In this document: in pieces, positions 1 to 7,657 of the stretch
Position numbering within the stretch: position 1 is the stretch's first letter
Layout: each line of letters starts with the position of its first letter
Assembly (NCBI RefSeq): GCF_963548695.1
Contig: NZ_CAUUWA010000035.1
Coordinates: 1 to 24,345, forward strand
From: an uncultured Fretibacterium sp.
GTDB taxonomy: Bacteria; Synergistota; Synergistia; Synergistales; Aminobacteriaceae
DNA length: 24,345 nucleotides
Reading direction: 5' to 3'
Notes under the pieces: model-generated
The model's input: the letters and a program-made list of their open reading frames with translations, nothing else
Database searches by the model: none
Told to the model about the DNA's origin: nothing
Position numbers and translations under genes: made by a program

Positions 1-89
1 AAAGGAGGGCCAGATACCCCCTAAATGTCGCAAAAGCATTAAAGAAGAGGATTATATTTGAATTTTTCTTGAAAGTCGATTAATTACCG
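1..89 (+). other. Possible tail of an upstream reading frame
   Basis: One forward frame is open from the window edge to the TAA at 81-83, the same frame as the following AAA+ ATPase gene. Another frame is open to a TGA ending at 60. Neither short peptide is recognisable. It could be the end of a preceding gene or decayed N-terminal sequence of the truncated activator. Confidence 0.2.
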
Positions 90-890
90 GTGTATTATCT
101 GCTAATTTCGACACAACAAGAAAAACTTACACCTTCTTCCTCCTTTAATCAGCGCTTCCTTAAGAACGCCATCGGGAACATCCGGAAGCGGCTGCCTCTG
201 ACGCCGAATACGCGTCCCCCATCCCTGCTGCTGCTGGGCGAGACGGGCTGCGGCAAGTCACTTTTGGCACGCACCGCGGCAGACACCCTGTTCCCCGGTG
301 AGGAGGACCACTTTAAGCGTTTGAACATCTCGGCCTACACAAACGATCTCATCGACGTCGAGCTCTTCGGATCCAAAAAGGGCGCCTTTACGGGATGCGA
401 CGAGGACCGTCCGGGGGTCTTCGTCGCAGGTAAAGACGGGGTGGTCTTTCTGGACGAGATCGGGGATATGGAACCCCGCAATCAAACGCGGCTGTTGACC
501 TATATGGATGACGGCAACGTGCTTCCGCGTGGAACCACGGAGAAGGAAAGCGCTCCCTGTGTCGTCATTGCCGCAACCAACAAGAGGATCGACAAGGGAG
601 AGGGCGATTTTCGCGAGGACCTGTTCTGCCGATTCGATCACGTCATCACGATTCCTCCCCTTCGGGAGCGGAAAAGGGACTTGCGGCTGCTTGTAAGCCT
701 GACGCTGCAGGACGAGGAGGTCAACCCCGGCAGGAAGGTCGGTTTTATCAGCTTCGACGCCATTGAATATATGGAACGCCGTAATTTTCCGGGAAACTTT
801 CGAGAGCTTCGCTTCCTGCTCCGGCAGTCGGTCCGGCGTGCCGCCGCCTCCGGGTCGGAATGCCTGTGCCTCAGGCATCTCGCGGGCTGA
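90..890 (+). CDS. Stand-alone sigma-54-interacting AAA+ ATPase core, probably a truncated enhancer-binding protein
   Basis: The 266-residue product is a central AAA+ domain of a sigma-54 activator (bacterial enhancer-binding protein). Visible motifs are Walker A GETGCGKS (50-57), the sigma-54 contact loop GAFTG (98-102), Walker B VVFLDEIGD (118-126), an arginine-finger region REDLFCRF (175-182) and the sensor II motif PGNFREL (234-240). It stops about 25 residues after sensor II, with no Fis-type DNA-binding helix-turn-helix. At the other end only about 45 residues precede Walker A, so no sensor domain is present. The GTG start has no convincing ribosome binding site, and an in-frame TAA lies at 81-83. 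The ATPase motifs are intact, but loss of both flanking domains suggests a decayed gene or a partner-dependent ATPase. RtcR-like activators are one alternative parent. Family assignment is firm; functionality is doubtful. Confidence 0.75.
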   Translation: MYYLLISTQQEKLTPSSSFNQRFLKNAIGNIRKRLPLTPNTRPPSLLLLGETGCGKSLLARTAADTLFPGEEDHFKRLNISAYTNDLIDVELFGSKKGAFTGCDEDRPGVFVAGKDGVVFLDEIGDMEPRNQTRLLTYMDDGNVLPRGTTEKESAPCVVIAATNKRIDKGEGDFREDLFCRFDHVITIPPLRERKRDLRLLVSLTLQDEEVNPGRKVGFISFDAIEYMERRNFPGNFRELRFLLRQSVRRAAASGSECLCLRHLAG

Positions 891-1020
891 TCCCTCACAC
901 ACACTGCGCGGGCGTTCCTCATCCAGGGCAGCGCAGATATCCAGCGTATTCAGCGAGTGCACCCAGATGAGTCCGTTTCCGGCACTGCCAAAACCTGCGT
1001 GCGCCCCGCCGCGCTTTTAA

Positions 1021-1047
1021 GGAAGCGTTGATTGAATCAGCGCTTCC
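1021..1047. terminator. Hairpin between convergent genes, overlapping the kinase stop codon
   Basis: A nearly perfect inverted repeat of 13 bp per arm (GGAAGCGTTGATT pairs with AATCAGCGCTTCC, one G-U pair) lies between the AAA+ gene and the convergent FGGY kinase gene. The kinase TGA (1037-1039) is inside the right arm. No strong T tract follows on either strand, so an intrinsic terminator is plausible but weak; it may act as a 3'-end stabiliser instead. Confidence 0.5.
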
Positions 1048-2524
1048 CCGGCTCCGGAGCCCCCGGGATCCGACAGCTCGGCGTCCAGCTTCCGGTGAGT
1101 CGGAGGTTTTTCCCAAGGGCCGCCTCGATGCCCTTCTCCCCTCCGGGGAGGTCGCCCGCCGCGCAGGCGGCGACGAGGGCGTTGGTAGCGAGAGCCCCGC
1201 CCGTCTCCAGCGTCACGGTCTCCGCGCCGATCTTGTCCGCCTTGATCTGGTTCCAGAGCGCGTCCCGGCTGCCGCCCTCCGTCACGATGATCCGGTCCAC
1301 CGGCGTCCCCGCCGTCCGGCACCTCTCGGCGATCTCGCCGTATTCGGACGCTATGCCCTCCAGCACGGCGCGCCAGAGTGCGAAACGGTCCGTCTCCAGC
1401 GTCATGTTCAGGAAGCAGCCCCGCTCCTCCTCGTGCCCCGCGGGTCCCCCCGTCAGCCAGGGCAGGAAGCGGACGCCCCCCGCGCCTGCGGGGACTCGGG
1501 CCGCCCCCTCGCTGAGCTCCGCATAGAAACCGTCGTCGCCCGCACGCCCGCAGACGTTGTCGCGGAACCAGCGCAGGGCCAGACCGCCCGTCCGCACGAA
1601 GCCCCAATAGAAATACGTGTCCGAGAGCGTCCCGCTGTTGAAGATCAGTCCGCTCCCCCTGCGGCTGAGCTCCGGCACAATGCCGCCCGTCGAGATGCAG
1701 AACATGGAGCAGGTCCCGGCGACGTCCACGGCGTGCCCCGGCGCGAAGACGCCGCACCCCAGCAGCGACTGCATGGTGTCGCCTGCGCCGGCGCAGACCG
1801 GGATGCCGGCCCGGAAACCCGTTTGGGCCGCCGAGTCCGCCGAGAGGGAGCCGACGACGTCCCAGGGCCGGACGATCCGGGGCATGAGGCCGCCGTCGAT
1901 CCCCAACAGGTCCAACTGCTCCTGCGACCAGTGCTTGCGCGTCACGTCGTAGCCCAGCCCCCACCCGGACAGCGTGCCCCAATCCAGAAAGGCATCTTCC
2001 ACGCTCAGCCCCGCCAGGTGCATCAGGATATAGGGGGCATTGTGGACGAACTTCCGGCCCCGGATTCTGAAGGGCTCGGAGTTCGCCAGGAGCCACCGCG
2101 CGTGCAGGGCGGGAAAGAGGCAGAGAGGCTCGGGGTTTCCCGTCTCCCGCCCCCATATGTCGAGGTCGAGGGAGGCCAGCGCTGCGGCGTCCTCACGGGT
2201 CCTGGAGTCCAGATAGTTGATGTAGGGCGTCACCGCCCGCCCCGCATCGTCCACCCCGACGACGCCGCAGATGATGCCGTCCCCCATAATGGCCCGGACG
2301 GACGCAGGATCCAGCCCCTTCCGGGCCATCTGTTCCGCGCAGTCCCTCATGCCAGCCAGGGCCAGGGAAAGATACTCTTCCGCGTCCATCTCCACCCAGC
2401 CGGGACGGGGGCAGGAGAGGGTCGTGGGGCGGTCCGAGCGAACGAGCACCCGGCCATCCGCCGCGCAGACCGCAACCTTGACGCTCTGGGTTCCCGCGTC
2501 GAAACAGAGATAATGGTTCGCCAT
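1037..2524 (-). CDS. FGGY-family carbohydrate kinase (xylulokinase-like)
   Basis: The 495-residue cytoplasmic sugar kinase would phosphorylate a sugar or polyol with ATP. The N-terminal FGGY domain opens with the phosphate-binding motif DAGTQS (9-14). The probable catalytic aspartate lies in GAGDTMQS (Asp at about 249). The C-terminal domain carries an adenosine-binding segment EGGSRDALWNQIKAD, resembling GGGAxSxxWxQIxAD of the family. Length is normal. ATG at 2524 is preferred over the GTG at 2533 because GAGGTG sits 6 bases before the ATG and overlaps the GTG codon. It follows the MATE gene by 96 bp with its own promoter-like sequence, so it may be co-transcribed or separate. The substrate cannot be read from sequence; xylulokinase, AI-2 kinase (LsrK-type) and uncharacterised FGGY branches are all possible. 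A kinase beside efflux genes is unexpected. Confidence 0.88.
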   Translation of the reverse strand: MANHYLCFDAGTQSVKVAVCAADGRVLVRSDRPTTLSCPRPGWVEMDAEEYLSLALAGMRDCAEQMARKGLDPASVRAIMGDGIICGVVGVDDAGRAVTPYINYLDSRTREDAAALASLDLDIWGRETGNPEPLCLFPALHARWLLANSEPFRIRGRKFVHNAPYILMHLAGLSVEDAFLDWGTLSGWGLGYDVTRKHWSQEQLDLLGIDGGLMPRIVRPWDVVGSLSADSAAQTGFRAGIPVCAGAGDTMQSLLGCGVFAPGHAVDVAGTCSMFCISTGGIVPELSRRGSGLIFNSGTLSDTYFYWGFVRTGGLALRWFRDNVCGRAGDDGFYAELSEGAARVPAGAGGVRFLPWLTGGPAGHEEERGCFLNMTLETDRFALWRAVLEGIASEYGEIAERCRTAGTPVDRIIVTEGGSRDALWNQIKADKIGAETVTLETGGALATNALVAACAAGDLPGGEKGIEAALGKNLRLTGSWTPSCRIPGAPEPGKR

Positions 2525-2540
2525 ATTCCGCACCTCGCAG

Positions 2541-2569
2541 AGGATGAAATTCCTTCATCCTCCATTATA
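2541..2569 (-). promoter_or_regulatory. Promoter-like -10 and inverted repeat upstream of the kinase
   Basis: Reading leftward, a consensus -10 TATAAT lies at 2564-2569. Upstream is a 7-bp direct repeat TAACGGA, with no good -35. Just downstream, at the expected transcription start, is an 8-bp inverted repeat AGGATGAA / TTCATCCT (2541-2561, 5-base spacer). The repeat is placed like an operator or a 5' mRNA hairpin ahead of the kinase ribosome binding site. Confidence 0.45.
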
Positions 2570-2620
2570 ATCCGTTATGTCGTAGTCCGTTACAGCCCGT
2601 CCCCATCAAAGACTTCCCAG

Positions 2621-3991
2621 TTATTGCCCCGGACGTCCCGGGACAGGGCACGCCTGCGGCTCGACGGAGGGCAGGCCCCTGCGGGCCAGGGCCAGGGTCG
2701 CCAAGGTGGTCAGGAGGTCGGCGCCCGCCTGGGCGTAGAGCACGCCGTCCAGGCCGAACAGGTTCGGGAGGACCAGGAGCAGCGGGATCATGAAGATCCC
2801 CTGGCGGCCCGCGCTCAGGAAACCGCCCTTGAGGGCCTTGCCGCAGGCCAGGTACAGGGTCGAGTAGGTGAACTGGAGCCCCAGCGAGAAGAACAGGACG
2901 GTGTTGGCGAAGAGCGCCCGCCCGGCGACGGCGAGGACGCGCGCATCGCGGCTGAAGAGGTAGAGAACCGGCCCGGAGAGGCACAGGACCGCGGCCGTCC
3001 AAGCCAGGCAGAAGAGCGTGGTCAGGAGGAGGCAGGTCCTGACGGTCTCGTTCAGGCGCGCAAGGTTCCCGGCCCCGTAATTGAAGCCCGCCATCGGCTG
3101 GAACCCCTTGATGAACCCGAAGACGACGAACATGCCGAGTGTGACGATCCTCAGGACGATCCCCATCGCGGCGACCGCCTCGTCGCCATAAGCGCTTGCC
3201 GCCCTCACGAGCAGGCTCATGGAGAGCGCGGATAAAATCTGCAGCAGCAGGACGGAGCTCCCAATGCTCAGTATCCCCCCGTAGATTTTCCGGTCCGGGG
3301 AGAAGTTCTTGAGGGAGAGCCGCAGGTAGCTTCCGGCCCCGGCGAAGAAGCGGAGGTAAAGGAGAGCGGTGATCGCCTGAGAGATCAGGGTGGCCGCAGC
3401 CGCCCCACGGACCCCCATGCCCAGGGAATAAATCATGATGGGGTCCAGAATCATGTTCAGGACGGCGCCGGCCGTCATCGCCGCCAGCGAGGTCCCGGCC
3501 GCCCCCTGTGCTACGGCCAGGTTCCCGGCCGCGACGTTACCCACGCCGAGGACCGCGCTGAGTATGAATGGCACCGCGTAGACGCGCGCGTGGGGCAAAA
3601 CGGTCTCCGTCGCCCCCATGAGGCGCAGAACCGGGACGACGGCAAGCAGGCACAGAGCCCCGGCGACAACCCCCGCCCCGATCGCCGTGAACAGCGCCGT
3701 CGAGGCCACGGCCTCCGCCCGCCGCCTCTCCCCCGCGCCAAGCAGCCGGGAGATGAGCGACGCCCCCCCGGCGCCGAAGGTCAGCCCCAGCCCCGCGAAG
3801 AACAGGGAGAACGGAAACGCCACGGAGACCGCGGCGACGGAAACGGTGCCCAATCCCGAGACGAAGTAGGTATCCACCAGATTGTACAGGGCCGTTACCA
3901 GCATGCCGACGACCATCGGCATTCCGAGTCGAAGCAGGGCCACGGTGACGTTCCCCTCCCCCATCAGACGCATTCTCTCGTTTTTATCCAT
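2621..3991 (-). CDS. MATE-family multidrug/cation antiporter
   Basis: The 456-residue integral inner-membrane protein has the MATE (NorM/MepA/DinF) pattern of about twelve hydrophobic segments in two homologous halves. N-terminal family features are visible: LLRLGMPMVVGMLVTALYN followed by LVDTYFVSGLG, and GAGGASLISRLLGAG in the second loop. The equivalent in the second half is GFIKGFQPMAGFNYGA. Such proteins export cationic drugs or metabolites in exchange for Na+ or H+. The ATG at 3991 is preceded by AAGGAAGG with 7-base spacing. The gene lies 13 bp after the second ABC half-transporter, so it is the third gene of the leftward transport operon. Substrate is not predictable from sequence. 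Confidence 0.9.
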   Translation of the reverse strand: MDKNERMRLMGEGNVTVALLRLGMPMVVGMLVTALYNLVDTYFVSGLGTVSVAAVSVAFPFSLFFAGLGLTFGAGGASLISRLLGAGERRRAEAVASTALFTAIGAGVVAGALCLLAVVPVLRLMGATETVLPHARVYAVPFILSAVLGVGNVAAGNLAVAQGAAGTSLAAMTAGAVLNMILDPIMIYSLGMGVRGAAAATLISQAITALLYLRFFAGAGSYLRLSLKNFSPDRKIYGGILSIGSSVLLLQILSALSMSLLVRAASAYGDEAVAAMGIVLRIVTLGMFVVFGFIKGFQPMAGFNYGAGNLARLNETVRTCLLLTTLFCLAWTAAVLCLSGPVLYLFSRDARVLAVAGRALFANTVLFFSLGLQFTYSTLYLACGKALKGGFLSAGRQGIFMIPLLLVLPNLFGLDGVLYAQAGADLLTTLATLALARRGLPSVEPQACPVPGRPGQ

Positions 3992-4004
3992 TTTTAGGCC
4001 TTCC

Positions 4005-5717
4005 TTACTTTCTTATTTCAGCCTTCCGCCACAGTGCGGAGTAGTATCCATCCGCATCCTCCAGTAGACTCTCATGAGTTCCAGCCTGGACGATGGAACC
4101 TCCGCGAAACACCAGGATTTGATCTGCGGAGCGAACGGTGCTCAGATGATGGGCGACGACGAGGACGGTCCTGTTCACGGCAAGCTCGGAGACGGCCTCC
4201 TGGATCTGAGCCTCGTTGATGGGATCCACATTGCTGGTCATCTCATCCAGAAGCAGGATCGGGGCATCCTTCAAAAAAGCCCTAGCGATGGAGATACGTT
4301 GCTTCTGACCACCCGAAAGCCCCACGCCGTTCTCTCCGACGGGCGTGGCGTAGCCCTCGGGAAGGCTCATGATGAAATCGTGGATGCGGGCTCTTCTGGC
4401 AGCCTCGATGACCTCGTCCCTGGTTGCCCCGTCCTTGCCGATGCGGATGTTTCCCTCGATGCTGTCCGCGAAAAGCTGTACGTTCTGCATGACGATGCTG
4501 ACGGAGCCCAGAAGTTCGTCGTAGCTCATGTCCCGGATATCGACGCCTCCGATCCGTATGACGCCTGCCGCCACATCCCAAAAACGCAGCAGCAGGTGGA
4601 TGGCGGTCGTCTTTCCGGAGCCGGATTCTCCGACCAGCGCCGTCATCGTGCGCTCGGGGACGGTAAAGGAGATATCCCGCATGGCAAACTCGTCCCTCTC
4701 ATAGGAAAAGGACACGTGGTCGAAGGAGACGTCGAAACAGCGGGGCGTCCGAGGCCGAACGGGCTCCTTCACCACAGGGGCATCAAGCAACCTCTTGATC
4801 CGGGCGTAGCTGTCCGTAACCTTGAGGTAGTTCAGCCAGTGCGTTTCCATCGCGCCGAAGGGCTTATAGAACTCCCGCCCAACGAGGACAAAGATCAGGT
4901 AGGAGAGGACCGGCAAAGCTCCCGTCCAAAACCGGACGATCCCTCCAATCGCCATTACGAGAAAGGCCATGTCCAACAGGAAGGCGTACCGCGCCAGCAT
5001 ATCGGCCCGATACCTCGACGCGCGCTCGCTGCACAGTCCGAACCCGCGGGCAGACTCGGCCAGTTCATCGTCGAGAAACCTGTTCCCGGAAAAAGCCCTC
5101 AACAGGGGAATACCCTTGACGTACTCGACGAACAGGCTGACCATGTTGGCCAGGAGGTCTCCATTCTCCTCCTCGATCCGCCGTCCCTTTCCGAGTTCCG
5201 TCCCCAGGAGCAGGAGCGCCGCAGGCAGAGTGGACAGCATCAGAGCTCCCATGATGGGATCGAGGAGAAACAGGGGGACGATCAGCAGGATCGACACGAT
5301 GAAATCCGCCGCCATCCGAGTCCATATGTGACCGACCACCATTTCCATATTGTCCACGTCCTTATGAATGATGACGCCGATCTCCCCAAGACGCTCGTTC
5401 GTGTAGAATCCCAGCGAGAAGGTCTTCAACCGTCGGACGATCCTCATGCGGAGCTGGAGGACGACGTCGAAACCCGCGTAGTGCTTCTGCAGGTCGGCCA
5501 GGATGCTCGCTCCCCCCTTGACCAGCAGGCAGAGAAACAACAGTCCCCAGAGGGTCGGGAGCCCCGAGGCGGATCCCCCGGTGACGTCAAGAAGGATCTT
5601 CAGCACAAGCAGAGACATAGCGACACCCGTCAGAGCGTAGAGCACGAATCCAGCGATGCTGAAAACGAGGGAACGCCTTCCTCCGGGTGTGAGCAGACCT
5701 AAAATTTCCGTAATCAA
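4005..5717 (-). CDS. ABC half-transporter (membrane domain fused to ATPase), second of a pair; YbtQ/IrtB-like
   Basis: The 570-residue protein has an N-terminal six-helix membrane domain (about 1-300) and a C-terminal ATPase. Walker A is GESGSGKTT (363-371), signature LSGGQKQ (467-473), Walker B ILLLDEMT with the catalytic glutamate, and the H-switch is VAHHLST. The D-loop region reads SNVDPINE. It starts at TTG (AAGGGAGG 7 bases upstream) and overlaps the previous ABC gene by 4 nt, implying translational coupling and a heterodimer. Pairs like this beside a PchR/YbtA-type AraC regulator include the yersiniabactin importers YbtPQ and mycobacterial IrtAB, but drug-exporting heterodimers look the same at this level. 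Direction of transport is therefore open. Residues 443-462 are identical to the partner. Confidence 0.9.
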   Translation of the reverse strand: MITEILGLLTPGGRRSLVFSIAGFVLYALTGVAMSLLVLKILLDVTGGSASGLPTLWGLLFLCLLVKGGASILADLQKHYAGFDVVLQLRMRIVRRLKTFSLGFYTNERLGEIGVIIHKDVDNMEMVVGHIWTRMAADFIVSILLIVPLFLLDPIMGALMLSTLPAALLLLGTELGKGRRIEEENGDLLANMVSLFVEYVKGIPLLRAFSGNRFLDDELAESARGFGLCSERASRYRADMLARYAFLLDMAFLVMAIGGIVRFWTGALPVLSYLIFVLVGREFYKPFGAMETHWLNYLKVTDSYARIKRLLDAPVVKEPVRPRTPRCFDVSFDHVSFSYERDEFAMRDISFTVPERTMTALVGESGSGKTTAIHLLLRFWDVAAGVIRIGGVDIRDMSYDELLGSVSIVMQNVQLFADSIEGNIRIGKDGATRDEVIEAARRARIHDFIMSLPEGYATPVGENGVGLSGGQKQRISIARAFLKDAPILLLDEMTSNVDPINEAQIQEAVSELAVNRTVLVVAHHLSTVRSADQILVFRGGSIVQAGTHESLLEDADGYYSALWRKAEIRK

Positions 5718-7450
5718 CGGACTGCCTCCCTTATCTCCCAGCTATCCACCCTCTCCTGCTCCCGCAGCATCCTTCGGTAGAGCGGACAGTCGTCCGAGAG
5801 CATCTCATGGGTCCCCTTGCCGACGACTTTCCCACCGTCCATCACAACAATCTGGTCGGCACCGCGGATCGTGTACAGGTGGTGGGCGATCGTGATGACG
5901 GTCTTGTCCCGGCTCGACTCCTCCAGAGCCTCCTGGATGAGCGTTTCGTTTTCGGCGTCAACAGCGACCGTCGCCTCATCCAGGATCAGGATGGGGGCGT
6001 CCTTCAGGATTGTCCTGGCCAGGGCGATGCGCTGTCTCTCCCCCCCGGAGAGCTTGACGCCCGCCTCACCGACGGGCGTGGCATAGCCCTCGGGAAGGCT
6101 CATGATGAAATCGTGGATGCGGGCCTTTTTCGCCGCGGCGACGATTTCGTCCCGCGTGGCGTCCGGATTGCCGATTCGGATGTTATCCTCCAGGCTCCTG
6201 TTGAACAGGAAAGCTTCCTGCTGGACAACGGCAATCATGGAGTTCAGCCCTGCCTCCTGCAGGTCCGAGATGGGCACCCCATTGACGGTGATGCTCCCGG
6301 ACTGCGGCTCCCAAAATCTCATAAGCAGGTAAGCCAAGGTCGTCTTTCCGGAGCCGGATTCCCCGACCAGCGCGTTCTTGCTCCCCTTGGGGAAGGTCAG
6401 GTCAATCCCCTCCAATACCGGCCCCTTGCCGGGGTAGGAAAAACTCAGGTTTCGGACGACGATGTCCCCGCCCTCCAAAGAGGCAACGGCTTCGGTCTGC
6501 CGGGGCACTTCACGGCCAAGTATGGACCCTATCCTCGCCATCGCCTGATTGAAGACGATATTGTAGTGCTGGAAGGTCGCACTCTTGGCGATGGAGGCGG
6601 TGAAGGCCGTCCCCAGGATCACGGCAAGGATGAATCGGGAGACGGAGAGCGCTCCTGAGGAGAGAAGGGCGCTCCCGGCGATCATCACCAAAACCACCCC
6701 TCCCTCCATGAAGACATCGATGAGGGCCATGGGCACGGAGACCCCGGCCATCGACCGTTTTACCCAATAATCGTAGTCCTGGGCCGAATCCAGGGCCTTG
6801 CGGGTCTTGGTTTCCTCCTTCGAAAAAGCCTTGATGACGGGGATCGTGGCGACGTATTCCATCAAGGTCTCCTGCATGGCTCTGAGGGAGTTGGAATAAA
6901 TCCGGATGTTTCTGGCCCACGTCGGCGCGGACAGTTTTTTCGTGAGCGCCATCAGCGGCAGGGTGGAGATCATCAGGAGCGCCAGCCGCCATTCGACGAA
7001 AAGCATGACAAGAAAGATGAGAGCGGGCAGCGCCGTCGCGGACATGATCTCCGGCAGCCCATGTGCGAGAAAGACCTCGACCTGCTCCACGTCGTGCTGG
7101 ATGATCCCGGCCAGGTCGCCCGTGCTGCGTTCCTGGAAGAAACCCAGAGGCAGTTTTTTCAGGTGGGCGATGATGCGCAGACGCAGGTCCGTGAGACAGC
7201 GGTATGCAGCCTCATGTGCCTTCCAGGTCGCGGTGCGGAAACAGACGGCTTTCAGGGAGAAGGCCAGAAACATCAATGCTCCGTCGGCCAGGATGAGTCC
7301 GTGGGAAAGCGTCCCGGAAAGGGCGTTCCCGATCATGTGGACGACCGCTGCCTGAGGCATCAGGTCCATCAGAATCCCGAACGCGATCATGATGTTGGAA
7401 AGCCTGTTGCGGCGTTTTACCTCTCGAACCAGAAGCTGTTGATTCAACAC
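5714..7450 (-). CDS. ABC half-transporter (membrane domain fused to ATPase), first of a pair; YbtP/IrtA-like
   Basis: The 578-residue inner-membrane protein has a six-helix exporter-fold membrane domain (about 1-310) followed by an ATPase domain. Motifs are Walker A GESGSGKTT (363-371), Q-loop VVQQEAF (about 408-414), signature LSGGERQ (467-473), Walker B ILILDEAT (487-494) with the catalytic Glu, and H-switch IAHH (521-524). Both ATPase sites of the presumed heterodimer look catalytically competent. The GTG start is preceded by a GGGGG run 6 bases upstream. It is the first gene of the operon ABC-ABC-MATE, transcribed away from the AraC gene across a region carrying two copies of ATATCATGATAT. 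A role in metallophore uptake is inferred from the YbtA/PchR-like neighbour; drug or peptide export is the main alternative. Confidence 0.9.
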   Translation of the reverse strand: MLNQQLLVREVKRRNRLSNIMIAFGILMDLMPQAAVVHMIGNALSGTLSHGLILADGALMFLAFSLKAVCFRTATWKAHEAAYRCLTDLRLRIIAHLKKLPLGFFQERSTGDLAGIIQHDVEQVEVFLAHGLPEIMSATALPALIFLVMLFVEWRLALLMISTLPLMALTKKLSAPTWARNIRIYSNSLRAMQETLMEYVATIPVIKAFSKEETKTRKALDSAQDYDYWVKRSMAGVSVPMALIDVFMEGGVVLVMIAGSALLSSGALSVSRFILAVILGTAFTASIAKSATFQHYNIVFNQAMARIGSILGREVPRQTEAVASLEGGDIVVRNLSFSYPGKGPVLEGIDLTFPKGSKNALVGESGSGKTTLAYLLMRFWEPQSGSITVNGVPISDLQEAGLNSMIAVVQQEAFLFNRSLEDNIRIGNPDATRDEIVAAAKKARIHDFIMSLPEGYATPVGEAGVKLSGGERQRIALARTILKDAPILILDEATVAVDAENETLIQEALEESSRDKTVITIAHHLYTIRGADQIVVMDGGKVVGKGTHEMLSDDCPLYRRMLREQERVDSWEIREAVR

Positions 7451-7588
7451 CTTTGTCCCCCTTCAACCTTGAAGTTCGTCGTTTGCAACTCTAACCCAAG
7501 CCCTCGTGAAAGGCAAGCCAGCGTCGTCTTACGACAGTCAAGGAGACATCGCTTTCAAACACAGATTTTTAAGGCATTCACGTTGAAT

Positions 7589-7620
7589 ATATCATGATAT
7601 CGTTGTAATATCATGATATT
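7589..7620. promoter_or_regulatory. Tandem palindromic operator ATATCATGATAT between AraC regulator and ABC operon
   Basis: Two perfect 12-bp palindromes, ATATCATGATAT at 7589-7600 and 7608-7619 (the second extends to 14 bp, 7607-7620), have centres 19 bp apart. They sit 140-170 bp before the ABC operon and 38 bp before the AraC start codon, as expected for an operator controlling both directions. The same palindrome recurs upstream of the RND operon. No canonical -35 was found, which would fit activator dependence. The binding protein is inferred to be the adjacent AraC regulator; a dimeric repressor encoded elsewhere is possible. Confidence 0.75.
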
Positions 7621-7657
7621 TATTAGTTATTTTGTGATACTTTCAACGGAGGAGGAA

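Noticed and set aside
1028..3235. Very long rightward open frame (735 codons) opposite the kinase and MATE genes
   Set aside because: It is antisense to two well-supported genes and shows no motifs; high GC keeps opposite-strand frames open. The same applies to the 968-codon frame opposite the dikinase.
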